NCBI GenBank assembly: GCA_963682055.1 | Contig: OY821745.1 | Location: 7,447,501 to 7,511,500, forward strand | Direction: 5' to 3' | Source: Primula veris | Lineage: Eukaryota > Streptophyta > Magnoliopsida > Ericales > Primulaceae | Length of the DNA stretch: 64,000 nucleotides | Notes under the pieces: generated by a model | What the model was told of the DNA's origin: nothing | What the model saw: only the letters and a program-made list of their open reading frames with translations | Database searches by the model: none | Part shown: one piece after another, positions 36,330 through 48,724 of the stretch | How positions within the stretch are numbered: position 1 is the first letter of the stretch | Layout of the letters: each line of letters opens with the position of its first letter | Translations under genes and position numbers: made by a program

Positions 36330-39300
36330 TTCAATCTCTTTCTAGTACTTCTTTTATGTGATGGACAAGAAGCTAACTGATAAGCTACGTGGATGGTTTC
36401 TCACGTGTTATCACTATGTTGGCTACTTTCTCATCTCATTATTGTCTTCCTTTACTTTTTGGGTTTATTACATACAACCCCTCATGCTATAAAATATTAC
36501 ACTTTTTTTATATGAAGCTGAAATTTAAAAGCATGCAAGCCTGCAAGCAGGTTGATGTAACATGGGAATCAAAAGGAGATATGTAATGACATGAAGAAGA
36601 TGGAAAAAATGTGACCACCAAGGTGGTACCGGGGATGAAACTGGAAACGTAGCAAAAATCAAAAGAAATAAAACAAATGTTAGGAAGGATGCATTCATGA
36701 ACGGAATCAGCTCAAAGCATGTGTACGTTAGGAGCCTAAACCAAAATTGAATCGTCCACGTACTCGTTGAAATGTAGATTTTTATTTACACATCATCATT
36801 CTCGACAATGTGGTGCCTTAGATTTATAGAAATACGTAATAAACCTGCACTTTTCACATTTCTTACTTTACCCTCGGTTAGGTTAACTGCTCCTCATACC
36901 TCTCCAGGAAAAGGAGATTTTCACTTAAGAGAAGTGCCTTTTAACCAATAACTGGGTTGAATTCGCGTCATTTTCCATCAGGTCCTAAATCAGTTTTTTA
37001 TGGTATATTGATGATTCTTCCACAAATACAATGCCGCAACCTTGGAAGAGAATTTTAAACCATCCGACAGAAAACATTCGAGTTCTTTGTCCCTGCTGAG
37101 TGGAATTGAAAAGCTACGAATACTTATTCTTAAGAACTAATATTTACATAAATATTGTAAAAAGTATGATCCAGCAAAACAAATGTATGGTACAAGCGCA
37201 TTGCCGCATTCAGTTACCAAATGTTACATTTTGAAGGTGGAGCACTTCAAGCAATACATGTACATACAGCCAAGTTCAACCATTATCGTATAATACAGGA
37301 CAACAAATATACATAGAATCGCACTTGATAACGAATATGCAGTTTAATGAATCCTCCATAGTTTAATGAATCCTACACTTATTTGATGGGAGGTTACACT
37401 TGCACAAGGTTTTGTTCTTCAACCAAAGAATGAAATCTCAGCACGAGAAAACAAAGTTGGGATGTCCTGTGCTCTAATAAATATGAGCATACGATGTTTA
37501 TCTGAGGTTGAAGGATGTAGTGACACACCTTTCTTTTTACCTTGATTTTCACGTCGCACATTTTCCGTAAACAATTTTCAGAAATTACCAAAGTGGATCA
37601 CGCATAAATATATGAGACAAGCATTTACAAGACGAGTATCTTGCATTCTCAAGAAAGTAGGAACTAAGAACAGAAACCCCTAACAAATACCAAGAACGCC
37701 TTACATACATTGGCACAAATACGAACCATAAGTAACTCTCGACAGCCAGCTGACAATCAGATGGAGCAAATGATAGTAATACCAACATATCATATTCAGG
37801 TGATTTCGCTTTGCAACCTTTTTCAAAACAAAAAAAAAACGGAAATCTGATTTTAAACACGAGACTTGTTGGAAGGATGCACACAGGCAGGAATTTTAAT
37901 CTGCTTACATATGCGATCTCCAGTACCTACTTGGTTGTCTCTTTCTTCCTATTTATTCGATCTTTTGGTTGTCATTACACATATCCTTTAAAATCTTTAT
38001 GTAATATCAACCTGGTTTCAAGGCAGTTTTATAAAATTATAAAATAATATTTTTTTTCTAGATCTTCTTTTCACTAGCTCCCGCCTACTCCTTTTCACTG
38101 CTTACAATAACAAGGAAAACACAAAAATGAGTTCCTCATTCATCTTTCATCCGTAATCAAAACAAGTGACCAATTATCTTCGTAGAGTTTCTTTTCTAAA
38201 GAAAACTTAGAGAGTACAGAAAAAATACGATGTAGTTTGCAGCTCCGATGAGTAAACATGTCAAAACCAACATTACCTAAAAGTTTTGCAGGTTCCTGTA
38301 ACGAATCTAATAAATCTTAGACCCGGAAAACGCAAATATGAGACAACCCAGACTCAAGCCGTTTCTTAGGGTAATTTTGCTGATATAGTGACTAAATGAA
38401 AGTACAGATAAACAAGAATTAAGATTGAAATACTTTAAAATGAAGGAGAAATTAAAGGTAAAACTAAAGATAACAGTAAAACTAGAAAGTAATATCCATC
38501 TTCTTCATAATCCTTGAGCAATACATAACCTCTCTACTTACACTGTCTGGTAAACTGCAAACAGACCCCTAGAGTTTTCATTAATTGCACTAAACTCCAC
38601 CAGGCTTCCGATCTATCATATTTGACCCGGAATTAACTTTGACGGTAGACATCACTTAACCCACTCCTTTTCTCTCTTTTGTCCTCTGTCCGGACTCATT
38701 ACAGTTCCTCCTATTAGAAAACGATAAAAACATGGCAATGGCTCTCTTTCAAACATGGTAGTCATTTTTAACTAAAACTGATGTTACTCATTGCATTTTT
38801 AACTAATCTGATGCTACTCATTACATTTTTAACCTATTGCGCCCACTGATCAATGTAGAAACCTAGTTGTAGATAAATCTCTTAAAATTCTTACATTATT
38901 ATATAGCAATCACACAATCAAGCACAATTACAATGAGAATACTTTTCACTAAATAAGAGAGATTCAAACATAATTTCATTTATGGCTTTGAAGTGTCGAT
39001 AACTTGAAGAGTTACGCATGAGATGCTTGAACATAAAGTTTCTTTGTTGCAGATTATCTCCCAGTCCATTTGACTATTTGAGTAAGCATTTCTGATATTA
39101 AATCCAGTTCTTGTTCGATTATAATTTACAAATGGAATGGATGTCTTTCAGAGAACATAGAAAAGGAAATGCATGACATGCAAAAAAATATGTCCTACTT
39201 ACAGAAATAATTTTTGAGTTGCTTATTTACCGACATTTTTCAGACTACTCCTGCTATATACCTTAACAGCTTCCAACTATCCGGTCTCAAACTTATTATA

Positions 39301-39430
39301 AAATGCACAAATTTCATACCCTTTCATTTAAACCGTTATCTTTTGAAATAACATCTTCACATTTCTGAGGTACGCAATACTAACAACTCGGTATATGTCC
39401 CAAAATAACAGGCACATAAAGGGAACAAAG
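36330..39430. other. Between RIQ-like and presenilin genes, no gene recognised
   Basis: It should hold the RIQ-like promoter (near 36330, CT-rich on the coding strand's complement) and the 3' end of the presenilin transcript (near 39430-39527). The rest is AT-rich. A stretch at 38555-38720 (CAAACAGACCCCTAGAGTTT and onward) has repeat-like wording. No convincing coding region was seen. Confidence 0.4.
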
Positions 39431-39527
39431 ACAGAACATGAAAGCATATTACTTTATTTATTTATACAATGATACAAGCAACTGGATCATTGAGATCCAC
39501 GAAAGAAAGATCTATTCAAATTATTGG

Positions 39528-41926
39528 CTAGAACATCAACAAGTGCACAGAACATTGTACAACAAATATTTCGAGAAAAAAACGAGTCAATAAATAAAAC
39601 AACACACCTAACATAATGGAAACAGGTAGAGCAGGCAACGCCTTCTGATAAATGGCGAGAAGCATCAAAGTAATCCCCAGCCCAGCCACAATAGCAAGAT
39701 AACAAGCATATACGGTCATTACATCATACATTGCGGCCCTCCCCACCAAAACGCTATAAAATATAAAATCTCCGAGTCCCAGTTTAATTGCGCCAGATGA
39801 CCCCAGTCCAATCCCTTCGATCGCAAAATCTTCACCGTCCAATCTCATCCGTTCAATCAAGGGCACTGTTAGCTGGTCCGGACCCTCCTCAACACGACCC
39901 ATATCTCTTTCATTTCTTCGAATTTCACTACTTCCATTAGAATTCTCATCATTGGACACACTACTACCTGTTGAAGAACGATATACATGATTTAAAAGTT
40001 TCTCCTACTAAGAACTTAGAGTTCAATGTTTTAGCCGAAGCAACAACTTAACATGGTATCACTACTTGGGTTATGATTCCAATGCTCTGCAGATTCACTA
40101 CACCAATCTATTGAATTATAACAATACAAAAAAAAATGAGACGGCCAAAATTGAAATAAAAATAAAGATATAACCTCAGTTTTTATTTTTTGCTGAAAAG
40201 CTGGACTGCATTTGGTTGACCAGCTCAAAAGCTTAGCATATTTTGTCCTGGATAAGCTAGAAGCTTTAAGCGGGGTGAACCTAGCTTCTTCTGAATCTCA
40301 TAAACTCCCGATTACTTGACCAATAGTTGCAGACAAACAAGGCCTTAAATATAAGTGCATATGTCGGAAATGTTATACTTTGGTTAAAAAGTTTTTCCTA
40401 TTAACAATTCGAGCTTTAGTACAAAATGCAAACACACCCTACCTCTCCATAACCTCCTCAGATTGGGATGACTTGGGACTTCTTGGGTAGCAGCTTATAA
40501 GCTAAGTTCTTTTTTCTTCTAAAAACTGGAGTTCAATTGGTTGACCAGCTTAAATTTCTTTGGTCCGAATTAGCTACAAGCTTTAAGCTGGATCAACCTA
40601 GCTTCTATCTTAACCTAAAAAATCCAGGATGGTTGCTTAAAAAGCTGCACTCACAAAGCTTAAACAACCAGCTTGAAATTATTGGGTCCTGTTTAAGCTA
40701 GAAGATTTAAGCTGGATCACCTAACTTTTATCTTAACCTAAAAAAATCCAGATCATTTGCTAAAAAGCCTGCACTAAAACCAGCCTACGTGTCTAACTTG
40801 CACCTAACAGGCAGTATTAGATAGCAATATAGATAATTAAAAAGTTGTCCGTAGGCGTAAAAACAATGGTAGAGATGCTAAGTTAACGATAGCTGTCCAG
40901 AGCCTCCTCTGACCTCTCGAATCCGAATCAATATACCCAACAGGCCTAGCCAATTTATTAAACAATGGTAGAAATGGTAAGGGTAATTTGATGTTTAATA
41001 CATACTTTCCTTAATTATCAAAAAACCCAATTTGTGTTCGTTTAACAATTATTACATATCAACGTAACATCAAAGTTGAAAACAAAGAGTAAAAAGAAGC
41101 AACACGCATGATTGAGAATATGTACCTAACTTTAAGAGCTAAACCATGGAATTTTCATAATTAAGCCTTAACATAGTACTAATGGTAACTTAGCAATACC
41201 TCTCCATAGCCTCCTTTGACCACTCACATCCGATCCAACATACCCAACAGGCCTAGCCTCGTACACCAAAGCCGGAATATCTTCATCGCGAGAAATCGCT
41301 AACTCAACCAACAACCTAAGCGGACCCACGGGAAGCAAAACCGCCGCCAAGTCATACAACGCCAACGCCACAAGCAAAACCCAAGTTGTCCACTCGGGCA
41401 ACATCGTAAACCAATAAGCAACCAACACCCCGATAAAAACTAAATAACTTTGCGTCACAAAGATCGCAAATTTGGACAAAAACACCGCTAAAACACCGAT
41501 AACAGAGAAGTTAAAGAGTATAAACACGAACGTAACGCAATCGATAGGAAAACTCACTTTTTCGATCAAAAGAACCGCGATTTCTCCTCCCATGAACGAC
41601 AAAACAAGAAAAGAGGAAAAACCCATGTAGTATTTCAAGAAACTAGTGCACCTGAGGTAGAAAAGGAGGAGTAAAAAGAAAGTTACAGCGGTGATAACTG
41701 CAACGAAGACAAGGGAATTCAAGACAGCTCCCAGGAACTTTTCCTGGGTGGTATCGGAAACAGTTTCGGAGTAGGCAGCGGTGGCGATGGAGGAGATGGA
41801 AGAGGAGGGAGAAAGGATATTGACTAGGATCACAACTGTAGACATACATATTGTAACTGGTGTTATGATTTTGATTATTTCTTCACCTAATGAGTCTAGG
41901 ATTGTTGGGGTTGGGTTTTGGTCCAT
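39528..41926 (-). CDS. Presenilin-type intramembrane aspartyl protease
   Basis: Two exons, 41926-41200 and 39967-39528, joined in phase 1 (GAGAG|GTATTG and CAACAG|GTAGT) to give 388 residues. Nine hydrophobic segments are visible. The two catalytic aspartates are in the expected motifs: YD at residues 191-192 in the sixth segment and GLGDFIFYS at 306-314 (Asp309) in the seventh. The PALP motif is at 354-357. A hydrophilic loop (about 243-300) separates the sixth and seventh segments, as in the family. Presenilin is the catalytic subunit of gamma-secretase, located in endomembranes in plants. All key residues are intact, so the gene should be functional. Length is close to other plant presenilins. 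A GAA/CTT-rich 5' leader lies at about 41990-42015. The intron (39968-41199) is repeat-rich. Confidence 0.95.
40195..40790. repeat. Diverged tandem copies of an AAGCTT-rich repeat in the presenilin intron
   Basis: Three loose copies share TGGTTGACCAGCT, TAGCT-CAAGCTTTAAGC-GG-TGAACCTAGCTTCT and CTTAACCTAAAAAATCCAG-type pieces. A reverse-complement relative is at about 60319-60410 in the HSP110-like gene. A further possible relative is at 35720-35830. Confidence 0.6.
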
Positions 41927-41989
41927 TTTTGGGAAATGGGTTTTGGTTGGATTGTTGGATTGTTGGGTATTAATATGATTTTGATTTGG

Positions 41990-43560
41990 ATGAAAAAGAA
42001 GAAGAAGAAGAACAAGTTCATTTTAGTGACCTATTGTTGATTTCGTTTTGTAAATATGATACATATTTTCATAAACATAATCAATCCTATTTCTTTCTAT
42101 GCATTGCATTAGTATTCTGATATTATATTTAGTTTACCGAACATGAATATTGATGAGTCGAATGGGCAATGGGGTACCTTCGTGTTCGAATCGTTTACTA
42201 AGCGAATTGTATATTTTGTTCAAGTTCAATACATTTAGAAAATGAATGTACCGATGTACGTGAACCGAACAGTTAAATAAACGAACACGGATTTTTCACA
42301 ACCGGTTCGGTCGTTTGTTGCCCCATGGGTATGTACGAGTTACATGAGAAACTCACATACGTCGGCCCTATCCTACAATATTGCACGATTAACCAATAAT
42401 AATTTTGTTTTATAATTTTTAAACAATTAAAAGTTGGTCCTCATTTTTCTCCTTGTTTTGTTTTAATTGGTGTCTCGCCATTTTTTAGTAAATATAGTCT
42501 ATCTAGCTAAAATTAGGATATAACTAAAATTCGTCAATACGAACAGCTTCGATAAGTGCAATCCGTGCTTAATGACTATTTTAAGATTATTTAGTGGTAA
42601 TCCAAACCGGGTTGAACAAATTCGATCCGTTAAATCGATATCAAAAATTGATACATTAATCCGTTTAAATTCGTAGTCCAACTAAAAAAGAAAAACCTTA
42701 GCCAAAGCAAAAAAAACTTTCAAACCAATCCGACGATAATTGCAATCCGTGCTTAATGACTATTTTATGATGTTGTTTGAATATGACGTTGTGACCTCTC
42801 ATTCTGTTTCGTATATCCCAATATGATTCAAACCGTTAAATCCGCAAATCGCATTAAATCAAATGTATTGCTCTGGTCTAGTTTGGATTGATTTTAGGAA
42901 TAGGCTTGTGTGGACTCAAATATTTAAATATGTAACATTGTATTAAGATTGAATCTAATCCTTTTCAATCCGGACCCTTTAGACCCGTATGTGTTTAAAT
43001 TTAATGTGACAAATGTATCATAATTTTTAGATTTTTTTTAAATTTAAGTATAGTAACGTACGGTTCCCAATATATATTGGGTTTGAACAAGTTTAATATA
43101 AAAAAAAACAACCGGAGTTACATACTAATGTAGTAATGTCAGTTTAGATCGTAGAAAACTCGACTGCTCAGCAAGTACTTTTTGATCTTCGAAATGTTGC
43201 AAGTGAAAAAAATAATTTGGTGATATCAGATCCATATTAAGAAACCAAATTAAGAGATCATCATTTGGTTCATTTTATTAAGAATTCACCTTCGAATCAT
43301 CCTTAATTTTAAGAAATCAATTGGTCCATTTTATTAACCAAAAAAAAACTTGGTTTTCCATCTTTATTCAACTACATCTAACATAAGAATTTATGGATGT
43401 TTCAAATTTATCATCTTTTTATGTTTTAGTTGTTGTTTTTGTTACTTGGCTTTTTGGATATTGGTTTGCTTTTGTAAGTTCTCTTTCGTTTGTAAAATAA
43501 ATCAATTAGTATAAATAATACTCCTAAGAAGCATCCAAAATATTGTATAATCCGGAATTT
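41990..43560. other. Presenilin upstream region and intergenic sequence
   Basis: The first bases hold the presenilin leader and promoter. The segment at 42150-42330, with AATGGGCAATGGGG on the left and CCCCATGGG on the right, has repeat-like wording and many CGAA words. It may be a decayed DNA element; no target duplication was found. No gene was recognised. Confidence 0.4.
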
Positions 43561-43563
43561 TCA

Positions 43564-44111
43564 ACTACAAAAAATCTATTTTCACTCTCAAATTGTAATT
43601 CCAAATTACAAACCGTAATTCAGATTTACAGTTTGCCTTTTAAATTTTTTGTGAAAAAAATTATAAAAAATCTAAAAATAGATACACTACTTAAAAATTG
43701 AGTAAAAAAGATTTCAAAGTTAATTTTAATTTTTTTTTACTAATTTTTATTAATTTTTTGTCTTTTATTTTTACTTTTTATAAAAAAAATACTACCAAAA
43801 TTGTAAAATTAATAAAACATGGTTGGAAAAGTTAGATATTAATTTTACAATTTTTGTGGTATTTTTTTTTATAAAAATTAGTAATAAAAGCCAAAATATA
43901 AATAAAAATTAGTAAAATAAAATAAATTTAACTTTGAAATATTTTTTACTCATTTATTAACTAGTAGTTATATAACTAGTTTTAGATTTTTTTACAATTT
44001 TTTACATAAAAAATTAAAATAAATAAATTAAAAATACATACCGTAAATCTGAATTACGATTTATAATTTGTATTTAGGGTTTGAGAGAATAAGAATGGAT
44101 TTTTTTTAATG
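43564..44111. mobile_element. Foldback element (about 550 bp inverted repeat)
   Basis: The left arm (from 43564) and right arm (to 44111) are inverted copies of each other over most of their length; both arms include CGTAATTCAGATTTAC and TTTCAAAGTTAA-type blocks in mirrored order, meeting near 43825. Imperfections are scattered throughout. No coding content. A transcript would fold into a long hairpin. Confidence 0.75.
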
Positions 44112-44430
44112 AAAAAATCCTCGCTCAATATTGTATGGCTCAATAAAATAAATTGTAAAACTAAAGTTAACTTCCAAAAAAATAAATAAGCAAAGAGGCT
44201 GGATTTTTCCACTGCAATTTATGTCAATTTATCTGTTTCCATGCTCAAACCGTAAAAAAAAAATTCCGAACCGTAAGTCAAATTTACGGTTTGACTTTTT
44301 GTCAAGTCAAAATTACGGTTTACACCGTGAAATTGCCATTGCATTGAAAATTTTTCAGAGAGCTTAGTCGATCGATCGGTTGTGAAGTGCCGATCGATCG
44401 GCCAAGCCCTCTGGAAAAAATTTCAGAGGC

Positions 44431-44738
44431 CTACTTAACTCAAAAAAACAATTACGGACCGTAATCATGACTTACGGTTTGATAAAAGGTCAATAAGTTA
44501 ATTTGTTTCGAATAACATGATAAAAAGTCGTTTCGAGTACTAATCATTTAAAAAAATGGTTAATTTGTTTACAATGACATTTGGCTACTTATCTCAAAAA
44601 AAAAAAAATACGAATCGTAACTGTGACTTACGGTTTTATAAAAGGCCAATAAGTTAATTTGTTTCGAGTAACATGATAAAATATCATTTCGAGTACTAAT
44701 CATTTAAAAAAATGGTTAATTTATTTAAAACGATAGAC
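44431..44738. repeat. 154-bp tandem duplication
   Basis: Two adjacent copies (44431-44584 and 44585-44738) share AATAAGTTAATTTGTTTCGA and TTTCGAGTACTAATCATTTA. Words such as GACTTACGGTTT, also seen in the nearby foldback element and at 44280-44340 and 44985-45045, link this region to one repeat family. Confidence 0.8.
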
Positions 44739-45389
44739 GATTCAATAACGAATATAACGGTTGAAACGGAACTAAATTTGGAGTGAGTCCGAACGAATAA
44801 TTTATAATTCCACAATATACGATATCGGAAAAAAAATGAACAAGTCTCGATTAAGGTCCGTAAATATATTTTTTTAGTTAATTAGGTCTCTGGATTTTTT
44901 TTTTAAACTAAGGCTGTGAAGTCCGATCGATTGGTCTCTATAAAATTTTCAGATTTCAACGCAGTGACAATTTGATAATTTCATACTCAAACCGTAAGTC
45001 AAATTTACAATTTACGGTTAGTAAAAATAAATTACTGTTTGAATTTGCAGTGGAAAAATACATCCTCATTAAACAAAACTACTCAACTACTCAGGTAGTT
45101 GGCCTCTGGTCGTTAATCAATGAGCTTTCAAAGTATTTTTTTGTAAGCCAATTGCACTTCGTTGAAAAAGTTTATTATCACTCAACCACTCCAACTGCAA
45201 CTTGATCTTAAAACGCGTCAAAATAATTATAAATTGGATTAGAAAAAGAAGTAGTAGACACTTAGATAGTTGATGTATCTAGTTAGGAAAGTTCCTAGAT
45301 TCTAACTTCTTTTTATAACTATCACCTAATGTATCTCTAGACTAATACTCACAAGAAAAAGAACAACAACAAAAAGAGAGAGGAGATTA

Positions 45390-47111
45390 ATGGAGCTACA
45401 ACATTTTAGCCATGATCATAAGTTGATCCTTTCGGATGAAAATTACAGTGCATTTACGGAACTAAACGAGTGCCTTTGTGAGATTTGTTGCGCGCCATTA
45501 GTAGGCCTTTGTTATTGCTGCCACGTGTGCACCTATGCTCTCCACAAATGGTGTGCGGATTTGCCACTTCATATGAAACACGAAGATCACCCCGATCACA
45601 CTCTCGTCCTCTCCCGAGAGAACCGTTCTAAAGGTTGTGTCTGTGAAGAATGCTCCAAAACAATTTCTGGCTTCGCTTTCGGCTGCATCGAATGTTCATT
45701 TTATCTACACATCGATTGTGCTTCGTTGCCTGAGCGCTTTACGATATCTCTCAAAGAACAAAAGGAATCATTTCAAGAATTAAATACTGTTGAATTCGAT
45801 TTAATTTTTCAAAGGAAAAACAAAACTTCGAAAGAGTATGGAAGTTGTTTTGTTTGCTCCCATCTTGTTAGCGGTTTTATGTTCAGTTGTCCGGAATTTC
45901 CTCAAATTTTCTTCCACATCCAGTGTGCCTTGCTGCCGAAAACACTAAAGCACGACAGGCATGTGCATGACATCGATTTAGCCGTCAATGTTACTGATCA
46001 CGACCCGTTGTGTGAAGAATTCTACTGTGATAACTGTGAGGAAAAAAGAGATGTAACTCGCGGTGCTTATTTTTGTCAAAAATGCAAATTTGTTTGCCAC
46101 ATCAGTTGCGCGATCGCAGGGCTGGACCGTCCTATTCAATGTATTCTAGAAACTAAACCTATATATCTAGAAGCTCGAACTTTGAATCATCATTTAGCGG
46201 TCTCACTATGGAAGCCTCCGGAGATAAACGTGGATGATGAACATGAAAAGGAACAAATAAGGAAAGATGAGAGGAAAAAAGAAAGCGGCACAACACAACT
46301 CATACATTTTGGCCACGAACATCCGTTAGTTCTTTATGATGAGAACATAAATACCGTCTATAAATGTGAAGCATGTGCAACATCAATATTCGGAAAGACT
46401 TACGTATGTAACGACTGTACATACTATCTCCACAAGTGGTGTGCAAGATTACCACAAGAGATTTTAAACTCAAATATGCATCCGAATCATCCGTTGATCC
46501 TCACCTCGTCAAAACATATGTTTAATTGCAAATATTGTAAACGTGACATGGATGCGTTCTCGTATTGCTGCAGGGGGTGTAACTTTGAGATTGATGTCCA
46601 GTGTGCTTCAATGCCAAGAAGTCTCGAGTGCAAAGGTCATGAACACCGTCTCCATACAGTACTATGCTTAGATAGAAAAGAAGAGATTCGGACGAGTGAA
46701 AATGGTATACCTGAGTATATTCAAACTCCATCTTGCGAGGCATGTGGTTATCCATGTGCAGGCGTTTCAATGGCATGTGTTGAAAACACTTGTCACTACA
46801 ACATTCATGTTTCTTGTTCACTATTGCCGATAAATGGCAAGGCCGAAACTCATATGCATAACCTTAGTCTTTGCTACTCATATAAAGAAGATCCAGATGT
46901 TTTCGAGTTTTATTGTGACGCTTGTGAGACCCCGAGAACTCCTGGGAATTGGGTATATGTTTGTGAAAAGCCAAACTGCAACATTGTTGCTCATATAGAT
47001 TGTGTCGTTCCCGAAGTTCCGAAAAATATTTACTCAGTTGAGAATCAAACAGGGCCTCAAGATGAACCTCCGGCAAAAATCATCAGTGTTAAATTCTCTG
47101 AAATAAAATAA
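45390..47111 (+). CDS. DC1 (C1-like) domain protein, about eight cysteine/histidine-rich modules
   Basis: An intron-less frame of 573 residues. About eight DC1-type modules can be picked out by an H-x-H start (HFSHDHKL, HPDHTL, HVHDIDL, HFGHEHPL, HPNHPL, HEHRLH, HMHNLSL), paired CxxC motifs and a closing HxxC (LHKWCA, LHIDCA, CHISCA, NIHVSC, AHIDC). DC1 proteins are a large plant-specific family of zinc-binding proteins. Several members have been linked to stress, hormone and immune responses, but the ligand and role of this one are unknown. A charged linker with KEEQIRKDERKKE-like content (about 285-300) divides the protein into two halves with four modules each. Start is the first ATG after an AG-rich leader. 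Nothing appears broken. Confidence 0.93.
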   Translation: MELQHFSHDHKLILSDENYSAFTELNECLCEICCAPLVGLCYCCHVCTYALHKWCADLPLHMKHEDHPDHTLVLSRENRSKGCVCEECSKTISGFAFGCIECSFYLHIDCASLPERFTISLKEQKESFQELNTVEFDLIFQRKNKTSKEYGSCFVCSHLVSGFMFSCPEFPQIFFHIQCALLPKTLKHDRHVHDIDLAVNVTDHDPLCEEFYCDNCEEKRDVTRGAYFCQKCKFVCHISCAIAGLDRPIQCILETKPIYLEARTLNHHLAVSLWKPPEINVDDEHEKEQIRKDERKKESGTTQLIHFGHEHPLVLYDENINTVYKCEACATSIFGKTYVCNDCTYYLHKWCARLPQEILNSNMHPNHPLILTSSKHMFNCKYCKRDMDAFSYCCRGCNFEIDVQCASMPRSLECKGHEHRLHTVLCLDRKEEIRTSENGIPEYIQTPSCEACGYPCAGVSMACVENTCHYNIHVSCSLLPINGKAETHMHNLSLCYSYKEDPDVFEFYCDACETPRTPGNWVYVCEKPNCNIVAHIDCVVPEVPKNIYSVENQTGPQDEPPAKIISVKFSEIK

Positions 47112-47519
47112 TGTACACAACATGAATTGTTGAATTAAATGATTACTCCAAATAATGTATAAGTTTAGTAGTATTTATGACAATTCTGCCAATTTTATAA
47201 ATGAGTACTTAGGTAATTTTATAATTGTTTTTATGTACTTTATAATTTTGTACCCGATAATATGTTTTTATGCCATTTTGGTCTATTTAGGTGAAACAAT
47301 ATTAATATATCAAATGAAGGGGCCAAAATTAAAGGTTTGAGTACTTTAAGGACAAAAAAGGTTGAATAAATAAGTGTTAATTTACCTTTTTTTGGTCCTT
47401 AAAGGTTTAAATACTTGTATGAACAAATACTTGTTTATTCAATGACACGTTGCTTGTAAATCTCTTACATACTTTTCCACCAAGTCATGTGGCATAATTA
47501 TTCATAATGCGTTAATTTT

Positions 47520-48714
47520 GGATAAATTAACAAAAACATGCTAATTTTGAAACTAAATTAATAAAAATATATCTAAAAATTTTAATTAATAAAAAATACT
47601 CAAAAGTTCATACCGTTGTTTCAAAAGTTCATACCCTTGTTTCAAAAGTTCATAGCCTAGTTTGTATTTCATGCCCTTATTTCAAAAGTTCGTACTTGTA
47701 TTTTTCATGCCGTTATTTCAAAAGTTCGTACTGTTATTTCAAAAGTTTATAAGTATAAATTAACAAAATATACTACTTTTGAAACTAAATTAACAAAAAC
47801 ATATCCAAAAATTTTTAATTAACAAAAGCATATCCAAAAGTTCATACCATAATTTGTATATTCCATACCCTTATTTCAAAAGTTTATAGTATTGTTTCAA
47901 ATGTTCATATACTTATTTCAAAAGTTCATACCCTAATTTATAATATTCATACCCTAATTTGTAATTTTCATACCATTATTCCAAAAGTTTATACCCTTAT
48001 TTCAAAAATTTATAGTCTAATTTATATTTTTCATACTTTTCTTTCAAAAGTTGATATACTTATTTCAAAAGTTCATATCCTGATTCGTAAAGTTCACCCT
48101 TATTTTCAAATTTCATACCGCAATTTACATAATTCATATCCTTACTTACATAATTCATATACATTATTTCCAACTTCATACCCACAATTCACCTAATTCA
48201 TACACTTATTTTTCAACATTATATACTAATTAACAAATCGAACTATTACCCGTCCTCCGATTTCGAACTAACACGTCGCCGTGGTGGGTCTCTCCTTCAA
48301 CGACCGCATCTCCATGGACATCAACCTTAACTTTTCGATCTCGCTTTATACCATCGCGGCCCATTCCGACATTTGTGTTCGTCTCAATCTCTACGGAAGA
48401 GAGAGAGACAGGAGAAGAAAAATATCGAAAAAATATAGAAAAGATAAAGAGAGAGATCGGAAAGAGTAAGTAAATATGAGAGTGAGAGAGAGAGATCGAA
48501 GGAAGAGAGAATGGGGAGAGAGAGAGTGTGAGAGGATAAGAGACTGTGAGATGATGAGACACTAAAAGGATGAGAGATAGAGAAAAGAGATTGATAGCGA
48601 TAAATCAGTTTTTTTTGTTTTTTATTAATTATTAATTAAATATATATTTTTGATAATTTAACTGTATTTTTTTGTTAATATAATAATTGTAAAGTATGTT
48701 TATGTTAATTGTCC
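47520..48714. mobile_element. Mutator-like non-autonomous element, family 2 copy D
   Basis: Flanked by the same 10-bp word CGTTAATTTT (47510-47519 and 48715-48724), consistent with a 9- or 10-bp target duplication. Ends GGATAAATTAAC and, inverted, GGGACAATTAAC. The left terminal region is duplicated inside (second copy from about 47757). Many TTCATACC-type repeat units (47600-48210) and a GA-rich right arm follow. It shares a coding-like block with copy C. No transposase. Confidence 0.8.
48255..48400 (+). other. Conserved coding-like block in element D
   Basis: Counterpart of 26945-27110. The + frame holds VVGLSFNDRIS, MDINLNFSISLYT and AHSDICVRLNLYG. A stop codon lies just upstream in this frame. 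Probably a captured gene fragment or a relic of an element-encoded protein. Confidence 0.5.
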
Positions 48715-48724
48715 CGTTAATTTT

